Assembly: GCF_964019385.1 (NCBI RefSeq)
Contig: NC_088654.1
Span: 1,180,101 to 1,244,100 of the forward strand
Source: Sycon ciliatum
Lineage: Eukaryota > Porifera > Calcarea > Leucosolenida > Sycettidae
Direction of reading: 5' to 3'
DNA: 64,000 nucleotides
The notes below the pieces were generated by a model. The model was not told where the DNA came from. It saw only the letters and a program-made list of their open reading frames with translations, and searched no databases. Below are positions 19,635-29,478 of the stretch, in pieces. Every line of letters begins with the position of its first letter. The stretch's first letter is position 1. The position numbers were made by a program, and so were the translations under genes.

Positions 19635-19639
19635 TCCAG

Positions 19640-20055
19640 GGTATTGTGTTGTTGAGGAATACATGAAATTTCAAGGAGATGTGATGCAGCAAAGTAAAAA
19701 TATTTCAAAAATCATACCCCTGGGGACCCTTTGGACCCCACAACCCGGAATGACGGTTAACTTACAGTTGCTCAAGCTTTGGTAGGTTAGCAAATACATT
19801 TGTAGGAAGGCTTGTAAGTTGATTGAAGTTCAGGAATCTGCAAAGGGAGAGGAGAAAAGGGGACTAAACATATTTGTGAATATTTGGGTTCAGTGATGGC
19901 GGCTAACATACCAGGCGGTAAACCGTAATAGGAGGAATAGAACACAAGTCATGGACTGAAAACAATTGCATGAAAAAAAGAATGTTATAAAAAAAATTGG
20001 AACCCTACTCAAACGCAGCAAAATTCAATGAAGCGAGAACTGTAATAGAATAAGT
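19640..20055. repeat. Shared downstream flank of hammerhead array
   Basis: Non-coding. Matches 27663-28080 with scattered differences, including ATCATACCCCTGGGG and AACATACCAGGCGGTAAACC. Confidence 0.75.
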
Positions 20056-20155
20056 ATGCCATACACTCTCAGTAGTATGACAGAAAAGAAACATGCTAAG
20101 AGAAATGACATAATGTACTTGTACCTAACAATATCACACTCCAGCACACCACAGG

Positions 20156-21205
20156 ATGACGGGTCATTTGTTGGTGAGCCTGAAGCGGTTGCTGGTCTGG
20201 GTGAGGAAGAGGGTGGATAGTTGGTCGCGCGAATTGCGGAAGCTGTCTCGGTTTGCCAAGACGGAGCCACATGCTGCCTATGCAGCACTGACCTATGGTT
20301 TACGGTGTAGGTGGGTGTACCTTTTCCGCACTGTGCCCCTCCCGGGTGAGTGCGTCAAGAGCTTAGACAATATCATCGCTTTCGAGTTTTTCCCAGCACT
20401 GACGGGTCGTGGTGCCTTCACCGAGGAGGACTTACGCATGCTGAGACTGCCCACCCGGTTGGTTGGTCTGGAAATCCTGTCGTTCCAGAGGATGAGTCAG
20501 ACGGAACGTGGCGCGTCAGTGAAAATGACAGAGGCTCAGGTTGCTGAGCTAGTCAGCCAGAACAACACATCCTGGGAAAGACGCCGGACTGAATGCATAA
20601 GGGAGGCTGCTTTTAACGCAAAAAGATGCACCGGCAAGCAGCGAGCTGCATCAAGTGAAAATGACTTCAAACTGGTGGAGCAGGCTGCATCGCTTGATGG
20701 GGCTTGTCTACTTGGCCACCTGGCGTCCCGAGGGGTGTCCAGCTGGCTCAACTCACTGCCACTGCGGGACCATGATTACCACCTCTCGAAAGGAGATTTC
20801 CGTGATGCTTTTGCGCTGCGGTACGACTGGGCACTGGCGGATGTCCCGTTAACCTGCTCCTGTGGCCGTCCATTTAGTGCAGCCCATGCCATGAGCTGCC
20901 TGACTGGAGGATTCTCGACAATACGGCATATCGAAGTGCGAGACATCCTGGCTGATTTGCTGACTGAAGTGTGCGTGGATGTTGCTGTGGAGCCAGTGCT
21001 CGCGCCACTCTCTGGTGAGGTGTTTGTCGCCGCGTCTACGAATACAGCGGATGATGCCCGGGCAGACATTCGCGCGAGGGGGCTGTGGACCCGGGCCCAG
21101 AACGCCTACATGGACGTTCGAGTATTTCATCCTGATGCGCCTTCCTATGCTGCGTTTTGGCAGAGCACGAGCGCAGAAAGAAATCTGAGTTTGCTGAACG
21201 CATAA
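20156..21205 (+). CDS. Retroelement Pol C-terminal region, copy 2
   Basis: A 349-codon frame almost identical to 88-1125, opening in frame at an ATG four codons before the copy-1 start. It keeps the CSCG...HAMSC cluster and the RHIEVRD, ARADIRARG and DVRVF motifs of a nuclease-like end. RT motifs are absent and nothing upstream supplies them, so it is a truncated piece. The open frame in both copies probably reflects recent duplication rather than a proven function. Similarity ends at 21237, where retrozyme sequence begins. Confidence 0.6.
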   Translation: MTGHLLVSLKRLLVWVRKRVDSWSRELRKLSRFAKTEPHAAYAALTYGLRCRWVYLFRTVPLPGECVKSLDNIIAFEFFPALTGRGAFTEEDLRMLRLPTRLVGLEILSFQRMSQTERGASVKMTEAQVAELVSQNNTSWERRRTECIREAAFNAKRCTGKQRAASSENDFKLVEQAASLDGACLLGHLASRGVSSWLNSLPLRDHDYHLSKGDFRDAFALRYDWALADVPLTCSCGRPFSAAHAMSCLTGGFSTIRHIEVRDILADLLTEVCVDVAVEPVLAPLSGEVFVAASTNTADDARADIRARGLWTRAQNAYMDVRVFHPDAPSYAAFWQSTSAERNLSLLNA

Positions 21206-21237
21206 TCAATGTGGATCGTGGTACATTCACTCCTCTC

Positions 21238-21600
21238 ACCGTCCAGGAGCGACACTGACTCACGCTGCTATCTGGTGTTCACAAAGTGTTTGTCGCGCTG
21301 GAAATGGAGCGTCTCTGCAAGTTTGTATCCCTGGTGATGTTTGTGCCTGGAGAGCACTATATAAGTGGTGCTCTTCAGGCACAATCTTCCTTAGCCTACT
21401 CAAGCTCAACTGATGAGGGGTGAATTCCCCGAAACACTGTGTATTGAGCAGGGAGTGGTGCTTTCTTGCAGGTTTGCCGAGTCGAAGGTTCGATGGACTT
21501 CTCGTGTGCTCTGGATGGCAGTCGTGAGTCAGTCAATTGTCAAGTAAAGTCGGCGGAATAGCGCGAGCTCCAGTGTGGGGAGCAAACCTTTCTTACAAAT
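21238..21600 (+). mobile_element. Retrozyme family 1, partial unit
   Basis: Starts at CACCGTCCAGGAGCGACAC inside the unit and runs through the hammerhead to the GGGGAGCAAACC end. It is followed by (ATT)n and another inverted end fragment (21617-21710). Confidence 0.78.
21396..21458 (+). ncRNA. Type I hammerhead ribozyme, family 1
   Basis: Full core, stems I to III and GUA site as in the other family-1 copies; no substitution in the core. Confidence 0.87.
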
Positions 21601-21712
21601 AATATTATTATTATTTGTAAGAAAGGTTTGCTCCCCACACCGGAGGTCGCCGGGCTCGCCGGGCTCACCTTTCTTACAAATCATCGCCGAAGTCGCAACC
21701 ACTACTTCGTAA

Positions 21713-21752
<40 letters not shown>

Positions 21753-21757
<5 letters not shown>

Positions 21758-21905
21758 AAGGATCAGTCGGGGAAGTGAACTGCCTGAAAAGAGAAAAAAA
21801 CGCCAGACCCACCAGGACTGGTGGGTCTGGCGTTTTTTTCTCTTTTCAGGCAGTTCACTTCCCCGACTGATCCTTTGAATTTGAAGTTCTCCCAATCCTT
21901 TCCAA

Positions 21906-21908
<3 letters not shown>
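21753..21908. repeat. Perfect palindrome of SINE-B sequence
   Basis: About 60 bp of the SINE-B start (from CAAAGGATCAGTCGGGGAAG) is followed at once by its exact reverse complement, meeting at CCAGGACTGG. (ATT)n tracts bound it on both sides. Confidence 0.85.
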
Positions 21909-21938
<30 letters not shown>

Positions 21939-21942
<4 letters not shown>

Positions 21943-22217
21943 GAGGGAAAGAGACAAACAGGAAAAGTCTGAAGAAAAAAATTGACTGTCACCACCAGGA
22001 CTCGAACTAGGGACCCTCGCTTGTAGCCAGCGATGCTCTAACCACAGAGCTATGGTGTAGTCGTCATCCCAGCGGAGGCAGTTCAACATTTTCTTCAGAC
22101 TTCGTAACTCACACTTCCTGTGAATCCGCACAGGCGGGTGGGACGCAGCCCTCACTGTAACCCACACACTTTACGTACAAACTAGCACCCGGGGAGCCCC
22201 AAGTCATAACATATTAA
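21939..22217 (-). mobile_element. tRNA-SINE family A
   Basis: Minus-strand unit with the tRNA-like head at 21992-22060. Box B is altered (GGTTCG becomes AGTTCG) and box A has one change. Its 3' junction with the next unit is split by a TTAA element. Confidence 0.78.
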
Positions 22218-22604
22218 GGTGCCTGGGGCGGTACAACTTTTTTGGGAAAATTTGACTTCATTTTTGAGTTTATCGGCAAGGCAGAGATGAAATTTGAAGA
22301 TGTTTTCGGGTGAATCTCTGGAGAAGAGCCTTCTCTAGCCTACTATAGTTTTATTTTTACTTTTGGACTAAATTTGAAAACGTTTTATGAAAGGTTCGTG
22401 TTATTTTTTCACGGACCTTTCATAAAACTTTTTCAAATTTTGTCCAAAAGTAAAAATAAAACTATATGAGGCTAGAGAAGGCTCTTCTCCAGAGATTCAA
22501 CAGAAAACATTTTCAAATTTCATCTCCACCTTGCCGATAAACTCAAAAATGAAGTCTAAATGTGATCAAAATAATCCCTAAAAAGTTGTACCGCCCCAGC
22601 CACC
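22218..22604. mobile_element. 387-bp palindromic TTAA-flanked MITE
   Basis: TTAA at 22214-22217 and 22605-22608. Ends GGTGCCTGGGGCGGTACAAC and, nearly, its complement; the arms match through most of the element (CTCTGGAGAAGAGCC region). Empty sites with a single TTAA in the same SINE context exist at 2621 and 22884. No coding sequence. Confidence 0.85.
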
Positions 22605-22608
22605 TTAA

Positions 22609-22978
22609 CTGGTTTGAGGAAAAGAGACAAACGGGAAAAGTCTGAAGAAAAAATTGACTGTCACCACCAGGACTTGAACAAGAGACCCTCGCTTGTAGCC
22701 AGCGATGCTCTAACCATTGAGCTATGGTGTAGTCGTCATCTCAGCAGAGGCCGTTCAACATTTTCTTCAGACTTCGTAACTCACACTTCCTGTGAATCCA
22801 CACAGGCGGGTGGGACGCAGCCCTCACTGTAACCCACACACTTCACGTACAAACTAGCACGCGGGGAGCCCCAAGTCATAAAATATTAACTGGTTTGAGG
22901 GAAAGAGACAAACGGAAAAAGTCTGAAGAAAAAATTGACTGTCACCACCAGGACTCGAACCAGGGACCCTTGCTAGTA
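22609..22978 (-). mobile_element. tRNA-SINE family A, one full and one truncated unit
   Basis: Full unit 22609-22886, then a truncated unit from 22887 breaking off in the tRNA-like part at an (ATT)n tract, matching the arrangement at 2348-2710. Confidence 0.8.
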
Positions 22979-23398
22979 ATATTATTATGGAGTTGGCTTT
23001 ATTTCACTCACGTTGTCATGACATGAGGTAAGAACCCCATCACCGGGCCAAAAGAGACCAAGGGTAATGAGAGAAAAAAATAGATAAATGGCCAACGCAA
23101 TGAAGACCGAAGCAAAAAGGATTGTAAAAACCAAAGCAAAAATTAATATTGAAAGCCGGCGCAGAAACTGAGAGACAGACAGAAAAAAGCAGAACGATGG
23201 AGGAGGCCAGGACCTATTCGAATACAAAAAGATCGAGGACGACAGGATATATTCGAATACAAAAAGAGTAATCACAAAAATGGACTACCAGTACAGGAAT
23301 AGACCTGTAGAAATAGAGGAAGAGATGAACGCCGGACATACTCAAATGGCAAGAGAAAAATCAGGCTGTGAGGACCGTCATACTGCACATTCATGGAT

Positions 23399-23992
23399 AT
23401 TATTATTATTAAAAGCATGTCCGCGTAGGTGGCGGGGGTGCCACTTTCGCTTATGCCATTCAGGATTGATGTCTGAAGAGTAATACGATACAATGAAATG
23501 ACAGAAGTGACGCCAACAAAAGCCGTTAGCAACAACACAAATATGACTAATGGAAAACTTCATCCAAAGTATAAAATAAAAATATGCATACAACATGTCT
23601 GATCAGTCCTGTTAGGTGGGGCGGGCTCCACGCCATGCCTGTCGGTCCGCTGCCATTGTGCGGACTGCGTCAACATCTAGCGGCTGGTGGAGGGTAAGTC
23701 CATGCCATGATAACAGTTCCGTCTGTAAGACCGTTACCAAAGTCGTCCGAGGTCGACCCCTGAAGCGTTCAGTGCCCTCGTCGTTGGCCAGGCGAAGATA
23801 CATATCCACTGCCAACTGTGGAGGAGCAGTTGGGGCCAAACGAAAGATATGGCCAGCGAGACTGTAGCGCTGCCTTGTGATCATGTCGCTGATGGGGACA
23901 GCTCCGCAGCGCTTATACAGAGTGTCATTGCTAATTCGTTTAGGGTACCGCATGTCGATGATGCTCCTTAGCTGGGTCCTGTGGAACGAATC
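23399..23992 (-). mobile_element. 5'-truncated LINE insertion with 11-bp TSD
   Basis: CATTCATGGAT is duplicated at 23388-23398 and 23993-24003, and the site is uninterrupted at about 3126. Read on the minus strand the insert ends in AAT repeats, a microsatellite-type LINE tail. Confidence 0.8.
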
Positions 23993-23995
23993 CAT
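23612..23995 (-). pseudogene. LINE Pol C-terminal tail fragment
   Basis: A 127-codon frame in the inserted LINE. It carries LRSIIDMRYPKRISNDTLYK, RQRYSLAGHIFRL, FRGRPRTT and a terminal DRQAWRGA. The I-x-R-P-x-x-ISN...R...GH-x-x-R...GRPR...W order is the common C-terminal tail of many LINE Pols after the RT domain. The RT itself is absent. The initiator Met lies at the insertion edge and is probably fortuitous. Confidence 0.65.
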
Positions 23996-24064
23996 TCATG
24001 GATGTCAAAGCAAATGCGGTATTGGAGGTTTATACGGACTAGCTCTACCCGTAACATGAGGAGC

Positions 24065-25828
24065 CTAATGCCGAATGCCAAGAACCGACTTGACGATGTT
24101 CAGCGTGCCCAGGATAGCACATTGCTGAGCCCTTTCAATGTGCAGAGTGCCTGCCAATGCCAACACAAAGTGTGAGAGGGACACACCAGTCAGTCCACCA
24201 AGCGCCCCAACAACCAGGGGCACAACGCGGACATCATCCACATGCCAGATGCGCCGCAGCTCTTGGCAAAGGGGAGCGTACTTTGTTATTTTTTCGGCGA
24301 TTTTTGTGGGCACATTCTGGTCCAATGGAACACTGACATCCATCAGCAGCACCTGTGTGCTGGACCGCAACACCAGGTCTGGACGGTTGTGGCGCACTTG
24401 CGTATCCGTTGGGATATTGAACTCCCACAGGAGCTTCATGTCAAGATTTTCCGTGACAGGCACAATATGATGCTTCAGCGGGTTGCTTCCCGGCCGACCC
24501 AGACCATGCCGCTTGCATAATGCCCAATGCACCAACTTGACGAGCGTGTCATGCCGTTCGATATACAGTGTTTTGGCTAGGGCTAGGCAACAGGCCACAA
24601 TGTGATCAACTGTTTCTCCGCGAGTGCCGCAAACTCGACAAATGTCCACAACGTCTCCCCGTGCAATGACCGTGACCTGATAGTGCCTGGTCGCAATGGC
24701 CTGATCCTGTACAGCCAGCAAGAGTCCCTCTGTCGCAGGCCTGATCGTTGGCGATTTCAGCCAGCGAAAACTCAAGCCCAGGTCCAAGCCAGCATCAGAA
24801 GCTCGTCTCCAGAACTGGTCATAGAGAGGCTTACCTTGGATAACGGCAAGGCACCGGAGAGCAACGGCCTTCTTGACAATGACTTTTGTGGCAGTCTCCA
24901 AGTCGGGTAGGTCAAGTTCACCCAGAAGTCTGGAGGCTTGACGTGTAACTGATTTTGACGGTGCCACATCATTGTCGTGATGGCGCTTAACAGCAGCCAA
25001 CAGTGGCACGTTTGGGTGGGCTTGTAGGTACCGCGCCACCCGGACACGGGTTATATCCAGGAGATCCCGGAATGATAAAATTCCTCGACCACCCATGTCA
25101 CGAGGCAGGTGGACCCTGGCGGCAGAGTCCTTTGGGTGGCGGGCGTGTGCTTTAAACAGTGCTTGGCGGGTCTGTCGGTCGAGTTCCTCTATCTCTGCCT
25201 TTGCCCACTCAACGATGCACAGAGAGTAGAGGATGACTGGAATGGCAAAGGTGTTGATGGCTTTGACCAAGTTCCTGGCGTTCAATTGAGACGAGCAGAT
25301 CAATTGAAGACGGCGGCCGAACTCAGACTTTGCTGTCGTCTTCAATTCGGTGGCGTGAAAATGTGCTGATTCCGGGACACCAAGGTACCTGTAGGACTCC
25401 TCCGCCTGCAGCTTAGCAATGGCGTGACCCTGGAGTGTCTGGAGAGCAGACTGCTGATCGCTCTGGGCTCTCCCCCGTTTCATAGTGAGCCAGCTAGACT
25501 TTGACGGGTCGAAACGCATACCAATGCAGTCGCCCATTGACTCCACAACATTGGTCATGGAGAGCAGATTATTGTCGTTTCGGGCGAAGAGCTTCATGTC
25601 GTCCATGTACCACAGGTGCGATACAGGGCACACCTGGGCCGGTGGGCCACAGCGGTAGCCAAGACCCGTCCTGGTCAACTCGCCACTGATCAGATTTAGA
25701 GACAGGCAAAGTAGCAGTGGAGAAAGGGAATCGCCCTGGAAAATGCCACGGTGGATAGATATTGGGCGACTGAATGCACGGGGTATTTGACCAGGCAGTA
25801 CCATTTGCGTTTTCCAATGATCCATCAT
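24065..25828 (-). pseudogene. LINE Pol copy 2: RT motifs B-E plus CCHC/restriction-like endonuclease
   Basis: A 587-codon frame that reads through the point where copy 1 is frameshifted. It keeps FQGDSLSPLLL, YMDDMKLFA, the CRVCG...H...CC cluster, RPDLVL and LLMDVSVP...KYAP. An extra G near 25865 moves motif A (CWVDFRKAFDSL) into another frame (25569-26048), and everything upstream of residue 370 in copy 1 is missing. The two copies therefore carry different single-base lesions, which date their decay after the duplication. Confidence 0.8.
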
Positions 25829-25970
25829 GCTTGAGATGCATGAGACAGGATTGTCTGCAAAGCGGGTAGATCAACAGGCATCTCCGGATCCACTGGTGAG
25901 ACAGGCTATCGAAGGCTTTGCGGAAGTCCACCCAGCACGTCGAAAGATTCCGACTACGGGATGCTGCATC

Positions 25971-26106
25971 AAACAACACACACCACGTCACATACTTCCA
26001 CCTTGCGCACAACAACAAAGACCAAAGCGAGGGCGACCTAGAAAACAACCATTAACCACACAGCCGTTGCCTACACAACCCGCGGATCCTGGCTCTCAGA
26101 CTGTGC
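25971..26106 (+). other. Sequence with AT-hook-like frame upstream of recombinase
   Basis: A short plus-strand frame encodes PKRGRPRKQ followed by Pro/Gln-rich residues. It may be the N-terminal part of the tyrosine-recombinase element that follows, but it is in a different frame. Confidence 0.3.
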
Positions 26107-26873
26107 TTGCTCCGCCGTCGTTGGTGGCGGTGGTGGAGGAGAATGGGCGTGGTGGCTCATCGGGTCGGCTTGTGTCGCATGGGAGGTCCGGTCGAGGTTC
26201 CATCCTCAAGCCGCATCACAGCCCTGCTCAAGGGCTTAGAGAGGGAGAGAGCGTCGCCTCCAAGGCATCCATCGGCACGAAACCAGCACCAAGCGATCAC
26301 CGTTCACCAGCTGAAGGCTCTCCACCAGTTCTTGGATCTGTCCTTGTACTCAGCAGACAGACTACAGCTATGGGCTGCCCTGACGATAGCCTTCCATTGC
26401 CTGCTATGTGTGAGTGAGTACATGTCGCTGTCACCGCACGGTGCCGGCGGCCTCAAGACTTAGAGTTGTGAACACCTTCGAATAGCCAAGCAGGAGGCCT
26501 CTCTGCAGCTCCAGAGGACGAAGACGTCTCAATTAACAACAGGCGAGGAGGTAGCGCTGCATCGCTACCCTGACCCCGTATTATGCCCGTCCGAGCACTG
26601 CAGGCTTACGCTTGGTCCAGCAAATGTAGCAATGACAAGCGACTCCTCTTCAAGTTTCAGGATGGTCGCCATCTCACGGCGAACGACATCAATGCTGTCC
26701 TATACAAAGTGCTAGGTCCAAGCATCAGCAGCCATTCCTTATGCGTCGGGGGAGCCACACACAAGGCAGATCGAGGCGCCCCAAAGTATGCCCTGATGGC
26801 GGTAGGCCGCTGGTCTAGCAGGGCATATCGCACGTACATTCGCAGGCCCTCAGGCATGCCACAGCACTACTAG
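26107..26873 (+). pseudogene. Tyrosine recombinase remnant (Crypton/DIRS type)
   Basis: Two frames. 26107-26463 ends in LYSADRLQLWAALTIAFHCL then LCVSEY, the helical core where the family has LRVSE. 26583-26873 has DINAVLYKVLGP, SSHSLCVGGATH and GRWSSRAYRTYIR, matching the C-terminal H-x-x-R...Y block. Both catalytic arginines are Cys here (LCVSE, HSLCVG), each explained by one C-to-T change (CGT to TGT or CGC to TGC), while the nucleophilic Tyr survives. A stop and a frameshift lie between the frames. It is a dead fragment; whether from a Crypton or a DIRS/Ngaro element cannot be decided without an RT. Confidence 0.7.
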
Positions 26874-26879
26874 AGCCTG

Positions 26880-27235
26880 TGTGTCGCAAGCCATTCGGTA
26901 CCTTTATTGGAGGCACGGGTGCTGCCGATGCGCGCCGCAGAGTGCACGCACATCGACACCATTGAACTATTCATATGTACTAAGATTTAGTGTTCCGCTG
27001 CCATAGCAACCTAGTAGTACACGTAGCCGTTCCGACGGCGCACGACCCCGCGGGTCGCTTCTGTTGTCCTTGCCTCTCTGATGCGTGATATGAGTACATC
27101 ATAATAGTCATGACCTCATACTGAGTACATGTACGTCATACTTGATTACCGATCGCAGGCTCATGATTATTCATGCTGGAATAAACGCTTGCGCCACCCC
27201 ATGGGCTCATCTGTCTTGTGTCGCACGAGGGTTAA
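26880..27235. other. Non-coding interval
   Basis: No coding frame or element termini are recognised between the recombinase remnant and the hammerhead array. Confidence 0.5.
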
Positions 27236-27267
27236 TTTATTTTTCATTGCTATCAGGTTCGGCTTCA

Positions 27268-27340
27268 TTTTCTATGTTCTGCGCTGATGAGTCCACAAAG
27301 GAAGAAACAGGTTTGGAACAGCTCTGTCCACAGATTGAGT
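27268..27340 (+). ncRNA. Hammerhead, family 2, altered stem II
   Basis: CTGATGA and GAAA cores are intact. Stem II is GTCC/GGAA, so the closing G-C pair next to GAAA is lost. Stem III carries the same internal duplication as 18393-18463; GUC triplet. Confidence 0.6.
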
Positions 27341-27373
27341 ATCTCGCTCCTGCTATCAGTTTCGGCCTCATTT

Positions 27374-27432
27374 CCTCTGTGCTGCGCTGATGAGTCCACA
27401 AAGGACGAAACAGGTATGTTCACAGATTGAGG
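27374..27432 (+). ncRNA. Type I hammerhead ribozyme, family 2 (best copy)
   Basis: CTGATGA, stem II GTCC/GGAC with loop ACAAA, GAAA, stem III ACA/UGU with loop GGUA, cleavage triplet GUU, stem I CTGCG/CACAG (one C-A mismatch), internal loop and CCTC/GAGG. All core bases are intact. Confidence 0.8.
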
Positions 27433-27601
27433 AGTTCGCTTCTGCTCTTGTAGCAGTCGAGCACTCTTGTGTGGCGTTTGCGTTATGCAGAGCTCACTGA
27501 CTTGTCAGTTTGAGCACTCTGACAGGGTACGTTCAGGCCTGGTTTAATTAAAAAGGGCTTTGGACAATATATTTTCATTGCCACCATGTTTAGTCTCATT
27601 T

Positions 27602-27659
27602 CCTCTGTGCTGCGCTCATGAGTCCACAAAGGACGAAACAGGTTTATCCGCAGATTGAG
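27602..27659 (+). ncRNA. Hammerhead, family 2, decayed core
   Basis: Stem I (CTGCG/CGCAG, CCTC/GAG) and stem II are perfect but the core is CTCATGA, the same G5 change as at 18826. Confidence 0.65.
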
Positions 27660-27662
27660 TAT

Positions 27663-28080
27663 TTACGTCGGGTATTGTGCCTGTGAGAAATACATGAAGT
27701 TTCAGGAAGATGTGATGCAGCAAAGTAAAAAAAAACCAAAAATCATACCCCTGGGGTCCGTTGGGATCCAACAACCCGGAATAAGGGTTAACTTACATGA
27801 CTTGAAGGGCTGTTAGGTTGGCAAATACATTTGTAGGAAGGCTTGCAAGTTGATTATTGCCCAGGTTTCTACAAAGGGAGAGGAGAACAGTTCATTCAGA
27901 ATATTTGCGAATATTTGGGTTTAGTGATGGCCGCTAACATACCAGGCGGTAAACCGTAATAGGAGGAATAGAACACAAGTCAAGTACTGAAAAGAATTGC
28001 ATGAAAGCAAAAATGTGATAAGAAAATTGGAAAACTACTTAAACCCAGCAAAATTCAATGAAGCGAGCACTGTCACAGAA
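27663..28080. repeat. Shared downstream flank of hammerhead array
   Basis: Matches 19640-20055. It shows the empty site (GTATTTACGTCGGGTATTG) for the 753-bp transposon. Confidence 0.75.
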
Positions 28081-28408
28081 AAAGTCCATCGCCAAGGGCG
28101 CAAGGCATTGATAGGGCAATGTTTCGCGGTGCTAGCTTTTCATACGGCACATGATGGCTGCGCGAAGTACGGCAAAGGATAGCTGACATCGCATGTATGA
28201 CACCACGTGCCCATAGGGTTTGCTGTCATGCTGCGCCAACATGCCACGCATGCGCTTTAGAAACATTCTGGGGATGTTCTTTCAGCCGTGGACAAGACAA
28301 GCGGAGTAAATTCCCCACGGTGAACATGAATTTTTTCTGCCTCTAGTGTTGCAGAAAAAGCGCTGAAATATTCTGACTAGCATGTGGAGCTGCATCTGGA
28401 TGGAACAC
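28081..28408. other. Non-coding interval
   Basis: No gene or element ends recognised. Confidence 0.5.
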
Positions 28409-29010
28409 TCATGCATTGATAGAATTTAATGTGTTTTGCGCACGAGTCCAAAACCCTCGTACTCGAAGTACACGAATATCCAACCTTGCATCATTTGCTG
28501 TGAGATTACTGGCTACAGTGAATACCTCACTCTGAAAGAGAGCTAACAAAGGTTCAATCACTACCTCTGGGAAAACTTTAGTTAGCAAATCAGCAAAGAT
28601 GTCACACACTTCGTAATATTGTAGCATTGTTCCTGACGGTGGGTAAGACCCCCCCCCCCCCCCCCCCGTCGAACTAGACATGGCATGTGCTGGAGTGAAA
28701 TCCTTTCGCCATACACACGTTAATGGTACATCTTTCAGAGTCCATCCATACGTCAATGCAATGGCATCGCGGAAGTCACAACTCGACAGGCTGACACCAT
28801 GCTCCTTCAATGCCAGAGTGTTCAGCTAGCCAGAGACACCCTTGGCGGAAAGGTGCTCAAGGTGGCGAACAGTTGATGTATCTAGCATCCTATGAACGTC
28901 AGCACACCGCAAATCATCGATTTCTACGCGACGATTTGCAGCAGCAGCTTTGGCACGCTTGGCGGAATCACAGGCCAGTTCAATAGCAACCGATGGAGAA
29001 TACACTTCTT
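28409..29010 (-). pseudogene. Retroelement Pol C-terminal region, decayed third copy
   Basis: Minus-strand frames 28409-28810 and 28826-29152 align in order with the 345-codon Pol pieces: VDRMLDTST...LSAKGVSG-like, then CDFRDAIALTYGWTLKDVPL, HAMSSSTGG, YYEVCDIFADLLTKVFPEVV and RLDIRV...GFWTRAQN. The CSCG of the zinc cluster is CVWR here, and a poly-C tract (28651-28667) encodes a run of Gly not present in the other copies. A stop separates the two frames. It is more diverged than the other two copies, so it is an older insertion. Confidence 0.65.
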
Positions 29011-29379
29011 TACAGTCGGTTTGTGATTGGAGGAACTTGAACAAGATTATAAGATCACAAATTAGAACAAGGCATACTTCCATATTTGCATGGTGGTGGT
29101 TTGTTCTTAGCTCCATCGTGTACGTTTTAGCAGCGCTCGTTTTTCGACCCAATATTCAGTCGAATTTTGGGCCCATTTCGAGGTGGTCGCCAGTTCCAAG
29201 GTGTCCGTAAGTTATGCAACGAGCCCTCTCCCATGGTTGTACTCGTAGACCGAAAGGAAACCTACTTGCAAAAATTGGAGAGAGGGCCCAGCCTTGCTTT
29301 TCGGGTTTTCTCAGGCATGAGGTTCGTCGAATCATGTGGCATTTTGCAGCCTACCAAGAGTGGTCAGCCTAGGTATGGT

Positions 29380-29478
29380 TTGGCTCCATCTCTCACAATA
29401 CAAGATAAACCTTGGAATTACATATCAATGAATTTCATTTTTGGGTTGCCTGAGACCCTTAGGGGAGAGCAGGTCTGA
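29380..29478 (+). pseudogene. Ty3/Gypsy-like integrase core fragment
   Basis: Only about 30 residues: DKPWNYISMNFIFGLPETL matches the start of the Ty3-type integrase catalytic core (PW-x-x-I-S-M-D-F-I-x-G-L-P). The catalytic Asp is Asn. It is cut off at 29470 by a sequence resembling the left arm of the long-TIR element at 46869. Confidence 0.5.

Larger units (their letters stand above)
20081..25970. repeat. Segmental duplication of 1-5102
   Basis: The same order, Pol C-terminus, retrozyme, SINE A pair and minus-strand LINE, recurs with few substitutions. This copy has extra insertions (SINE-B palindrome near 21753, TTAA element 22218-22604, LINE fragment 23399-23992). Similarity stops at about 25970, corresponding to about 5102. 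Confidence 0.75.
22984..25970 (-). mobile_element. LINE with restriction-like endonuclease, copy 2
   Basis: Counterpart of 2716-5102. The 3' UTR is interrupted by an inserted LINE fragment (23399-23992). The 5' end at about 25970 may be the edge of the segmental duplication rather than a LINE truncation. Confidence 0.8.
27236..27660 (+). mobile_element. Hammerhead repeat family 2, array 2 (three units)
   Basis: Cores start at 27284, 27387 and 27615 (spacings 103 and 228). The first two units are joined by a deletion relative to array 1 (CCTGCTATCAGTTTCGGCC junction). Confidence 0.7.
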
